A DNA stretch of 64,000 nt, taken from assembly GCF_000224145.3 (NCBI RefSeq), contig NC_020170.2, positions 820,914-884,913 of the forward strand. Direction: 5' to 3'. Every line of letters starts with the position of its first letter. Positions within the stretch are counted from its first letter, which is position 1. This DNA is from Ciona intestinalis (Eukaryota; Chordata; Ascidiacea; Phlebobranchia; Cionidae). A model generated the notes under the pieces. That model had not been told where the DNA came from, did no database searches, and saw only the letters and a program-made list of their open reading frames with translations. A program made the translations under genes and the position numbers. Shown here one piece after another: positions 11,049 through 22,900 of this stretch.

Positions 11049-14000
11049 ATGCAAAAATTGCACTTAGAAAAACCTGAGATATGTAATCTTACTTGCAACT
11101 CCGCACATTCTGCCCACAAAAAGTGCAACCCACAAGGTAACACAAATACACAATATTATTTTGAAGGAGTTCTTCAATGCAATGCAAATAGCATGACTTT
11201 TCATATTCAGGTTTTATATAATTTACGCTTTATTTTTCCTTTCCCGTACAATAGCTGATGCTACTTCAAAAAAACTGAAAGGACAACAGTTGATGAAGTT
11301 GAATTATGTTATACCAAGAATAGAAACAGATATTAGAAATCCAATATCTGTAATAAATGAATATGCACAATCGAAACAATTATCAGTGAAATGTGAAGTG
11401 TCAAGTTCAGGTCCATCACACAAACAAATGTAAGATTTATTAAGTTGCTGCAATAGTTGTAAACGAACATGAATATGGATATGTAACAAGGAATTAAGGT
11501 AATATTTATTAACTTAAAAGTTTAACGTAAAGATTTCTGTCTCCAAACATAAAACTATAGCTAGTTATCCTCAGGTTTTGATGGCACTTTCTGTAGTAGT
11601 TAAATGCTAAAAGGTAGTGGAACCAGCAGATTGATCACCGATATGGCAGATTAATTAGACCACCCATTTAACAAGAGGATTGTAGGATTAAGGTTTGATG
11701 ATGCCACCAATGTGGAGTTCTGTAGTTTTGGACAAGACCTTTTATATCCATTACTTTTCCTTCAACCCAGTGATCACTAAAAAATTGTTCTAATTGTTAC
11801 CCATACAAAAATAAAGCAGAAAGTATCACCCTAAGAGTCACATACATTAAACTGGAATACGAACAGAAAGAAAAATAGGAGACTGTGTTTTAAATTCTGT
11901 AATTGCCCAGTCATGTGATAAAAGAGGTAATTTCATTCATTTAGTTAAAAACTTAAAGTTCATTGCAGGTTTAGCACAGTATTTACCATTGGAGATGATG
12001 TATTTCCCGCAGGGATTGGAAGTAATAAGAAAGAATCCAAAGTAAAATCTGCTGAAATAGTATTGCATCAATTAAAGTCCAAAGTTTGTGTAGACATCTG
12101 TATATCTGTAAGTAGAATAGTTAAAGGTAATAGAAATTAGAGCAACTTAAAATATAAGCAGCCTTTAATGTCTCATGGATTCGCTTTTAAAGACCTGCTT
12201 GTGCAAAAGTGTGTGTATGTTCAATTAGAAAAGATATTGGATTTTAACATACCATGTTCAATTCGAGAAACTCAAGTTTTTAGCCAGGTTCTACTTTAAA
12301 CATCCATGATCAAGTTGGACTTCTTGTCAACAAACAATTCTTAGATCTTCTTAAAAGATCAACAACATTAATTATGGGAAGAAAAATTATTGCTGGAATT
12401 GTTCTCACTCGCACTGTTGGTATAAATATGGAATGGAAAGTTATCAGTTTAGGATCTGGTAAACTGACAGTTTAAATTTTTTAATAAAATGAAAATAAAT
12501 AAAACATTTGTATTTTTTAACTAAACCAACCCATCGTGCTGTCCAAATTGACAGCAAAGCAAAAGATCCTTTAGTGGGAATGAGGTTATAAGGTATGTTG
12601 GTCACTACATATAAATAATTTAAACCACTTTACATCACATTTGTGTGATCTATTCTAATTTGAATATAAATATCACAATAGGATTAGACTATTTAAATTA
12701 TAGCATGGTGTTCTAAGGTAATCGATGTGTGCCTGGAGATCAACTAAGTTTGTGCGGTGAAACAGTAAATGATTGCCATGCAGAAATAATTGCTAGGAGA
12801 GGTTTCTTAAGATATTTATATAAGTAAGTATTTATTTCTTCTCAATGCTTGTTTCAATGCAACACTTAAACATTCGCAAACAAATTTTCACGGGGCAGCA
12901 AAACCAATTAAATACATGATCAACATTGTAAACAAGTAGGATTATAAAAACACTATTTTTGTTTATGTTGCATCCGACAGTGTAATAAACAACAAAACTA
13001 GATAAAAGCTGATCTGCGAATTCATTTTTATATTCACAGACAGATATTTGATTTTCAAAATGATTTGAATAAAACTAAAACAATATTTGAAGTTGGTGAG
13101 TACAACAGGTGAGGTTCATTCTATCATATTATGACACAAGCCGTACAAATTACGGATTGGTTTCTGTTTTTATCAAATGCTAGCATTTTGCATTGAACCT
13201 TTTTTAAACAACACATATATTAGAATGGGGAAATATGAAACACCTCTTTGTTGTATTTTCTCAAGCCATTTTGTAGTAAACAATAAAGAATTATATAACC
13301 GTATCTTCATGACTCTCATAGATTGTTGTTAATTGTTTAAAACACAATCAGGATATTTGGATATTATGTGCTAAAGGTGTCTCATCTTTCCCCACCCTAC
13401 TATATAACATATACATACTTAATGAAAAGTGTAGTCAAATAGGGGCGGAACCAAGTAGAAGACTCTTTTTAAAATCGTGTTGTTTGTATGTACTCTTAAG
13501 AAAAATAAGCTTATTTATTAACCAAAATTATTTTTTAAACTAGTAGGCAATATGTGCTTAAGTGTCCCTTTTTACCTCTGCCTAATGCACAAGATAAAAA
13601 AATAAAATTTGAAAAATCTTATGTGCACTAGCGATTGAGTTTACTTATTTATACGTAGATTAAAACTGAAACACGGCATTGGTATCCACTTATATATCAG
13701 TACAACACCATGTGGGGATGGTTCAATATTTGCTACAAGTGATGTTTCAGTGGAAACCAATCAATCAAATTATGTTAAACATTACCCAATTATGGAAAAC
13801 AGAAAACAAGGAATCTTAAGAACAAAAGTTGAAAAAGGTTTCTGCTAATTAGCTTCTATACTACTGTGTATTAGTCATGACTTTTAACTAGAAACATTTT
13901 TATCCACTAGCGTTTTAGTATAAAAAAAACGGCCAACAAAATTATGTTTTGATATTATGTTATGTAGTTTTTATAATCAACATACTTTTTGAAAATAGAA

Positions 14001-15107
14001 AACATTCATATCAAGTATTACATACAGGGGAAGGATGTATTCCTACTTCCGATAATATTGTAACATGGGATGGTTTGGTTAGGGGTGAAAGATTAAGAAT
14101 AATGTCTTGCTGTGATAAAATAGCAAAATGGAACTTTGCAGGCTTACAAGTATGTGAAACTCTAAAAACTTTTATCAAATTGTTTGTGAAAGATGTAAGA
14201 AACCAACTTATATCGCTATATAAGTACAGAATAATATTAGATTTTTATTTCGATATGAAATTGTATGTAGACAACTATGTCATATATGCTTATTATAATG
14301 TTGTGCCCATTTAAAAATAAAATATACATCATAGGCAAACTTTTATTCCAGGGCGCTCTGTTAAATACTTTTATTGAACCAATTTACCTGGAGACAATAA
14401 CAATTGGCCGCCACTTCCACCATGGTCATTTGACACGAGCACTGTGTTGCAGAGTTGACAAAGCCTTGCGTTGTTATAATGGAACAAAGATTCCTATCAA
14501 GTTTAAAGTGAATCATCCTATGGTGCTGCAAGAATATTTAAATGGCTTTTAATTGTTAGGCCACACACATAAAGCTTAAAAAAGTGTTTTGCACTAAAAA
14601 CTTGGTATATATTGACTGTACGACACCCATATTAACAGTGATATTATATAATTGCTGCGTTTTAGTTTATTATATGTATGCATACCTTAAACAGATTGGA
14701 AAAGTCAGTGGAAAAGAGCTTCATAGGCAAACAGGGAAACTGAAAACTCGTGAATTTAGTTTGAATTGGTCTATTGGTGATGAACAATTTGAAGTTATTG
14801 ATGGAAGTAATGGCAGGTGTCAATCTTCAGTGTCAAGACTTAGCAAGTGTGCATTATATGCAATGTTTAAACAGGTAACACATCAAAAAACATAACTACT
14901 GTACAATAAACAGGTTTATTTATCCAAAGACAAGGAAAAATTTATATGTTTCTACAGCTCAGTAGTGTGAAATACTTTAACTACAGAGAAGCAAAACAAA
15001 GTTGTTCAGATTATCAAAAAGTAAAACGAATAATGTTTGAAGCTTTACAGCAAGCTGGATTTGGTAAATGGTCGAATAAACCTCCTGAAGAATCACAATT
15101 TTCATGA
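11049..15107 (+). CDS. ADAR: Adenosine deaminase acting on RNA (ADAR), 517 aa, 11 exons, one dsRBD
   Basis: Exons 11049-11136, 11255-11429, 11969-12107, 12284-12458, 12718-12823, 13040-13108, 13659-13837, 14028-14149, 14352-14522, 14695-14874, 14958-15107; phases agree throughout. Exons 2-3 encode a dsRNA-binding domain ([14 protein letters not shown] ... [18 protein letters not shown]). Exons 4-11 encode a full deaminase domain with zinc/catalytic motifs NDCHAEII (His, Glu), TTPCGDGS (Cys) and [11 protein letters not shown] (Cys); GEGCIP carries the base-flipping Glu. The C-terminus ([15 protein letters not shown]) is most like ADAR2 (WVEKPTEQDQF), and residues that contact inositol hexakisphosphate in ADAR2 appear kept (NWSIGD, YREAK, W). 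It should convert adenosine to inosine in duplex RNA in the nucleus. ADAR2-like proteins usually carry two dsRBDs; only one is visible here. Exon 1 (ATG at 11049) is supported by phase only, so an upstream exon cannot be excluded. Confidence 0.93.
13220..13404 (-). mobile_element. MITE family 1 copy
   Basis: Complete, inverse orientation: left end TAGAATGGGGAAATATG, right end CATCTTTCCCCACCCTACTA. In ADAR intron 6. Confidence 0.85.
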
Positions 15108-16006
15108 TTCATAACTTTTGTTGTTACCACTATACTGTTTAAGTTATACTACTCAATTTAGTTAAGTTGGACAAAAAAATTTTTATAAATACATAAATGA
15201 ATAAAATGATTTTTTTCATAATATATGATGAAAGCGTAGACTTTGGTGAGATGCAAACTTGAGTAGTTAATCAAAGTATTTAGACAGAAAATTAGGTATG
15301 TGCAAGGTGGTGTGGGAAGTTTAACATAGCATCATTTTTAAACACCAATATTGTTGCATGGAGTACTGAACCTACTATGAGTCTGACACTTGATGGTTCT
15401 ACCATTGTGGGCATATGTGAAAAAATATTTTTTATTCATTTATACTACGTAATTGCTGAATCTGCTCACTACAGTAAATTTCTTAAATGCCTTGGTTATT
15501 GGTTAGTCATTAAACTTCTCACCAAGGTCACACAAGTTACAAAAAAACAATGCAACCAGTATTTCAACTATTTATTACAACTTTAGATAAGGTGTAGCAG
15601 TGTAATGCAGCATTAACTTACATGAGATACCGAGATAATAATGTAGAAAAAAATACATTCAGGCATTAAGTAAAATCAAACAGCAGCATTTTATCAGCAG
15701 CATTTTATGAATCTTGTTTTTAGTAATTTACTTAGAACATTATTTTGTTGGTTTCCATCTTAATACTGGTTTTAAACAAACCAAAATTGATTCACCTTAC
15801 AAGTAAGTTAATACAAAGATAAAAAAGCTTCTTTTTCATTGCAAATGCAATCAAGCAAGTCCAGATGATGTCCTATAAAAAAGTAAATAAAATTAGGCTA
15901 GTAGTGAAGGGACAAGAAACTAACAATAACCTATCAAAATTAGTTAACTATTATATCTATATATATTTTTTAATTTATTTTATTCTTTAAAAAATGAAAG
16001 TGAATT
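15108..16006. other. 3' flanks of convergent ADAR and BUB3 genes
   Basis: AT-rich, with no coding exon I can support. An acceptor-like site near 15872 on the minus strand could start an alternative last BUB3 exon. Confidence 0.4.
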
Positions 16007-18850
16007 TTACCTCTCTTGTAAACAAAACAAAATAATAAAAAAAAGAAAAATATCGTACTTTGGTTTTGTTTCTGCATCTGTTACATGTCTGATATATATT
16101 GCATCTTCCCCATTACTGGAAGGAGACAACTCAGCCCCGTATAATGGAGATGAAGCAACTGCTAACATTGAACCATCATTGCTGAATGCAAGAGATGAAA
16201 CAGCAGCAGGGAAAAGATGGAATTGACAAAGTCGCTTTTTGTTGAAACCATCCCACATGTTCACATAACCATCAGCACCTCCTGTTTTATGATTGTAAGG
16301 GTGGTGTATTAAGTTACTGTACAGATTATGCTAAAATGGTAAAATGGGTCATCTATGTACAATGAAAAAACTAATCATACATGAATGTTGAACAGTGCAT
16401 TATATAGGAATTCTCCCAGAAAAAAACTACTAGCACTGGCTTTTTGCGCAAAAAGCATTGGTTATAGGCTATAGCTCATATAGCAGTTTGTTTTTAGTTT
16501 TAACTTGATTTAATGTACATTGTATACCAAAACTACAGTGCATACAGTTAATATAAGAACCTGTAGCAAATGTGCTGTATCTTTGATGAAAGGCAATGGC
16601 ATGTACAGAGTAGATGTGTTCAATTCCATTCTCTTTAATCCGGTGACATTTAAACGCATATTTTTTCTTTTGTACTTCCACAGAGGGGTCTAAATATTCC
16701 ACAGCAACTCTGCCCTCAATTGAACTAAGCACATAACCCTAAAATATAAAAAACGGTGTATATGTTTGACAATAGACATCAAAACTTTTAAAATATAGGG
16801 TAGCCACTAGCCGGGGAATTGGGATAGTTTAGTATTTTATTTCCTTTAAATTATTATTAAACACTTAGGTTACCTGTTTGTTTGGGAAGCTTTTTATACA
16901 CCGTGTCTGATACTTCAGACTTGATTCTCTTCTTTGTTCAACGTAACCCATGTTCCTCAGATCCCATACCACCACAGATTTACCACAAGTACCAACAATT
17001 ATATGGTCTCCACATACAGACATTGTAAACACCTGGTACAATGTCAAAAAGCTGATTATTGTCATATAACAAAAATAATGTTAATAATTTATTCGAATGT
17101 GCAGAAGTGCTTGGTCGTAAAGTGGAACTCTACTGGTAAAGATTTTGAAACACCTCAAGTTCTTATTTTTTTCTATAATATTAGGACAACCAGAAACTTA
17201 TGAGAAAAAAAACAATGATAAAGCATGCATTGGTTTTGAGCTCTGCACAACCCTGTTATTTAATTTTAACTGCAAACTCATGGCAATTGATAGTAAAAAC
17301 TTGGAAATCTATAACAAAATTAAATACCTTTCCTGGTTGTGAATATGATCCTATATTGTTATGTGATCTTGGATCCCACAGTTTAATTGTCTGATCCCAA
17401 CTTCCAGTTACAACAACATTGGTATCGCTACAATATTCCACACATCTAAAAGAAGACAAAATTTTATGTACATACTTGCTATTACCTTTTCTGTAATTTA
17501 AGGTGGAGAAATAAAAATAATAAGCATGTTTGCTAGGTAGCCTAGGTCAGTGCTCTTCAACCGGTGTGCACGGTGCACCCTAGGGTGCACCAAAATATGC
17601 CAGGGGTGCACCAGTGCAAAAGGGTATAAGGGTGCATCACAAACTTCAAAAGTTTTCAGCAATAATATTCAGTTTTAAACATTTTTAATAAATTTAGCCA
17701 CTTTTCTACAGTTTGTTTTATATGAATTCTATATCTTGCATCACTGGGAATTGCGAAACTAGTCTTTTCTTTAACTGTAAACCACATATTCCTAATGATC
17801 TTGATTAGCGGTTCTTTTCGACTAAACAGGAACTTATTCTCGCACGCATTTCTCCTTAATGACGTCATTAGCGTTACGTTAAAGCAATCAGGGGTGCATG
17901 AGTTTGTCGCAACAACTTTAGGGGTTCACCAACCCCAAAGAGGTTGAAGAGCACTGGCCTAGGTATAGGTTCATATGCTTTCATACACAAGCTTCTATAA
18001 TTAATTGTCCGATTCCATCCTCATTAGTGTATAAAAAGATATGCGGTAGTACCGTGCAGCGTTATCAAGGAAAACTAACTATATATATACCCACCTGATT
18101 GAGTTGTTGTGTCTTCCTACAACTGTTTCTCTTCCTGTGTTTAAATCGTACATCATAACACTTCCATCCAACCCACCACTCCATGAATGAACTGAATCCT
18201 AACAGAATTATTATATTTTATAACAAATACCACTATAGGCCCCGAATGCTTTAAAATGCATGGGTACTTTGACACGTACTTCTATAAAACAAATTTGGTT
18301 CCCTGTTTACTAGTTAACAGAGTGAGGGAAAATTCTTTACAGCTCCCCCTGCAACCCTAGATTTGCCACCCATGAATGTTACATATTGACACAGATTTTA
18401 ACAAACATTTATCAAAGATTGATAAAAACAATATTAATTGTCACAGATTTTTTTTAAAAATTACTGGAATTGTTGATTTATAGAGAAAAATATTCAGGCG
18501 ATTTCTTTTTATAAATAGGCAGGCTATTTCACATTACAAGCAAATGTGCTTGCCTCAATGCGCTCACAAACCTTAATAGAACCATTCTCTGAACAGAAAG
18601 AGTATATATAAATCTTAAAAGTGCAAAATTTAATTTAGGTAACTGAATTTTTATAACTTACTGAAAAACAGCAATCCAGTACAGGTGATTTATGTTCGTA
18701 TTTAAATCGTTGGCTGTTTTCTGTTACATCGTACAAACGAACAGACATATCCCATGATGAGGCAAGTAAGAACTGAGAAGTGGATGGACTGAACTTAACT
18801 GATGATATTCCATCAGTTGGACAATTATTTAACTTAAATTCATTTGCCAT
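16007..18850 (-). CDS. BUB3: Mitotic checkpoint protein BUB3, 7-bladed WD40 propeller
   Basis: Exons 18850-18662, 18198-18095, 17445-17328, 17032-16874, 16738-16561, 16281 to about 16059 or 16007. The translation follows vertebrate BUB3 closely: [123 protein letters not shown]3 recruits BUB1/BUBR1 to phosphorylated KNL1 at kinetochores in the spindle checkpoint. The C-terminus is unsure: reading through gives KPK plus about 15 hydrophobic residues and a stop at 16007, while splicing at GTACGA (16058) leads to an acceptor near 15872. Intron 1 lies between 18661 and 18199, and intron 2 holds a hAT-type element. All internal phases agree. Confidence 0.95.
17548..17956. mobile_element. Non-autonomous hAT element, 409 bp
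   Basis: Ends are inverted repeats CAGTGCTCTTCAACC and GGTTGAAGAGCACTG. The flanks are a perfect 8-bp duplication GCCTAGGT (17540-17547 and 17957-17964). An 8-bp target duplication with CA..TG ends is typical of hAT. The interior has several GGGTGCACC-type repeats. Inside BUB3 intron 2; no transposase recognised. Confidence 0.92.
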
Positions 18851-19930
18851 AGCAAAATTGAGTTTCTGTTTTTTATAATGAAAATTGTGACTATAGGTAA
18901 GGTAATTAGGTAGTAGGTGTAAGTGTAACTCTAACAGGCAATGCTCTTACTTCAGACAGCTGCCGAACTTCTTAGTTCTTACTTAGGTAAATGTAAGTAT
19001 CTGCCCATTTTGCCATAGGGTGACGATGGCGTAGGGCAAAAACGTAATACATAAGGTTATCTTCCAAACAAGTTTTTCGGTTTAAGTTAGGTAGATTTCG
19101 GTACCTTCGGACAGTAATGAAACTGTGAATATTTCTAAAAATTATTTCCATACAGGGCAGGGCACTATGGAAAGAAGTAGGTACACAACTTTCGCTATAG
19201 ATGGTGATTACAATATGTTTTTTTTTTATTGTGTGGTAAGCTGTTTGTTTTACACGATAACACACTTGATTTTTTACAAACGTTTTTGTCTGCGAAAACT
19301 AGAACTTTAAGGGTCCCAGCACTCCTAGGCATGCGATCAATTATTTACTTTTTTGGGTTAAACTGCAAAGCCAAATCCTTTGAATACAACTTTTACTTAG
19401 GACCCTTTTTATGCCGGTGAAACAGCCCTTTCTTACTTATTACCAACCAGTAAACCTAAACTTAACCCCTAACTGTAATGTCACGGAGCATTCCTAATTA
19501 GCATCAAAGCGCTTGGTACGTTTTGAAACATCAAAACACTAATTTTTCTCTCATAAATAACTGACGTTCGAAATTCGCGATTTCGCTTCATGACTAAAAT
19601 AGATAGAAAATCGGTTTTATGTTTGCGCGCCCAACCAAACAAGAGAGCAACCAGCTATTATAAAACCAAAGAGATTAAAACCAAGTACCAACAGCCTTCT
19701 AAAACATGCGCTCATTTAAGGTAAGGAACATGTTTTGTTTGTCCTTACTCCACGCAGCAAACAATATTCAGTAATCAAGACTATTACTTAAACCACAATA
19801 GGTCGGAGAGTGATCAAGTAAGCATACCAGCTTTGTTGGATCTGATTTTAATTAACACAGGTAAACGAAAACATAACAACTGCAAATAAATACAAAGAAA
19901 TGGCAATAGTTGAATACTATATAATCCGGG
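18851..19930. other. Intergenic region upstream of BUB3
   Basis: 1.1 kb between the BUB3 start and the stop of the next minus-strand gene. It should hold the BUB3 promoter and the CNBD2-like 3' UTR. No repeat or gene recognised. Confidence 0.4.
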
Positions 19931-22900
19931 TTACCCTTGCATTTCATTGCATATTTGTTTAAGCAATCGTGTCTGGTAAGCTTTCCATGCCCGAAGTCTC
20001 CAATATTGTCCTTTTAGCTCCTCGTCTGTCGGATACGGGTATTCCTACGTTAAGGAACAGTCATAAGGCGTAGTATATAACAGGCGTAACATGACGTTTA
20101 AGATATCTAAGCAACATTCGACCAGTATTTACAAATTTCTACCTTTTGGCGCAACCAGTCCAAGCAGTACTCAGACGAGTTTTCCAGGAATAACTTCTTG
20201 TTAAGCATCAGACATTCCGCTCCGTTGCTCACGAGTGACAGCTGCGGCTGGTCTGTGTATAATATTGACTCCAGAGCAAAACTTCCGCCTTTGGTAAGTT
20301 TACGTACGATCAAGTGCACCACAGGAGGCAGTTGAACTTTGTTCATCTCTTGCTCAGTCGTTGTTCTACTCTGTTAAAAGAATAATTGCTCCCGGTAGAC
20401 AAAAAACATATATAGATGCGAGATTATCTACATATATGCAAGGTTTATGTGATTTAATTTAGTTTTTTTGTTGCAGAAATCTAATAAAAAATTCTCAACT
20501 TACAACAAGATGAAATACGTCATCTTTCCCCGTAAACTCAACAACGTGTTCCTGGCGTAACTGCTCAACCTGTGTGACGTCACCATCCATCGCAACCACA
20601 GAGACTTTATTATCTCCTTTCTCAGAATTGTTGCTCCTCGAAGATTGTCCAGTCCTTAGGTAGGCAGTCTTCATGGGACTTGGTGTTCTTAGCAAATCCG
20701 AATTTCGTTCTAAACTAAAATTGACTTGACTAGAGAATTCCTCGCCCCGTCCCAACTTCTCTTCATCTTTGTCGGATTCTTGATGAGCGATTGTGGTCAG
20801 AGTCATCAAATCTGACTGACGATCTGTTTCATTCATATCAGCACGCGGAGTGAATGACATTCCGAGTACATCGGTGTTCAGTTGTTTTAGAATGCTACCT
20901 ATGTAAAGGTAGTATGCGTACATTATCTGTATTTAAAAAAACAAAATACTAAAAATAACTGAACATAGAGAATGGCAAAAAATTCTCAAAAAAATCATTT
21001 CTAGCAGTTTCCCATTGTAATAGACCGGTACCTGTTCAAGAGAGAAGCACCAGTGACGCCACGGAATAACAATATATATAGTTGGATGGGGAAAGATGGG
21101 ACGCCTTTAGCACATAATATTCAAATATCCTGATCGTGTTTTTGACAATTAACAACGGTCTATGGGAGTTGTCAGGATATGGTTTTATAATCATTTTAAT
21201 TTTCTTTGTTTACTACTAAATGGGACGAGAAAATAGAATGAAAAGGTGTTCCATCTTCCCCCACCCTACTGTAACGAAAAAAATTAATACGAAGAAAAAT
21301 TAAGATTGTAAACGGAAAAGGGGACCATATATGCTCTATAATACGTCATATTTGTAAAAAATAAAACTTTTACTTTATTTCGCACTATGTGTGCTCATTA
21401 TAATACGTTATTTTGAACGGTTGATACATTTTTCGAGATTATTTCCGACCTATTTATGATTTAGGACATTTACGATTTACTATTCTCAAGACTTACTCAT
21501 TTCAAGTTGTTGATAGACGCTCACATCCTTCGCTTGGTTTTTACTTTCTTCTTCCTTCTTACTTAATTTTTTAAGGTGATCTGTAAAATCATATTAACGA
21601 ACGTATGTAAGAATAACATACAGTACCACACCGTCATCTTTGTCATTCATTTTTTCCACCAGTTGTGATTTGTGTACGTCTGGAAGTTTAAACATTTGTT
21701 CTTCCTTGGTCCTTCTCAGAACCTCGGATGGTTTCATTCTCTCTGATTCGATTGTTTTTAAAACGGAACAACTTCCCTGAATTAATATTTGATTGTACCA
21801 GCAGTAACACTTATGGGACTTATTTTAGGTCGGGCGTTATTGCACTTAAAATCTCCACTTCAGGGGAATACGTAAGAGCAAATATTTTAAAAGCTAATGG
21901 TTATTAATCTATTATTGACTTATAGAACATTTATCCTACAATTATAAGGTTCTCAGAACAACCAAGACATACAGAAGCGTAGCACATTATAAGCTGGTGT
22001 GTTGCTTGTATTTGTTACATTTCTGTGCAGCAAATCAAACCCACAGATTTAACGACATATATCCATTCCGAAGTGTAACTGTTCGTTGATAAGACAGCTC
22101 CCCGCTTAAAATATCGAAACAAGCAACGGTTCGGGTTTTCGTTCAATAACTCCCTTGGCCATTTTTTCAAGAGCGATATAGACCTGTGATAATAGAGACA
22201 AAAACACTTATAGCATATGCTGGTTATGAACTGTTATTGGTTGGTTGAAATGTTGCAGCAAATAATATATAGCTATGTTACTTTAAGGCAGCGTTTCTTT
22301 AACTGGGGTAAATTTACCTTTGGGGGTAAATTCCTCGTATTTAGAGAGTGAATGAGTTACCAATCGAAATCCACATCCGTTGATAGAACATAAAAAATGT
22401 TCCAATTGTAGTACTTTATCAGACATTAAACAACTCGTTGCCAAAAAGCAAGCGCGTCCGTCGCATTATATATAACTGGGTTTTCACTTTATAATAAATG
22501 AGAGCTATATTACATTTTGGGGTTAAATCTGATAACTATCTTTGTTAAAAAGGTAAAGCATACAAAAAAGTTTAAGAACCACTGTTTTAATCTAACCGTT
22601 TCTCTATCTGCTGGAGCGATAAATAGCTGGTTTCGAATGAATGCATATACATCGTGTAGGGTATATTTTTATGCATTTTTCCTTAGTAATTTATTCAAGC
22701 TGAAGCGAAGTTAATTCCTATACCCCCCAAAATATAATTTGTCTAAAATAGACCAATAACATTTTATTATGTAATCTTATTTTACCACTTCATAGGTAAT
22801 ATATGCTTACACAGTTTTACCGTAGAAATTCTCCCCTGTCAGGATCAGAAAGTATCCCCCCACCTCCTCCCTCAATAAATATCTTCTTATAATCATCTTT

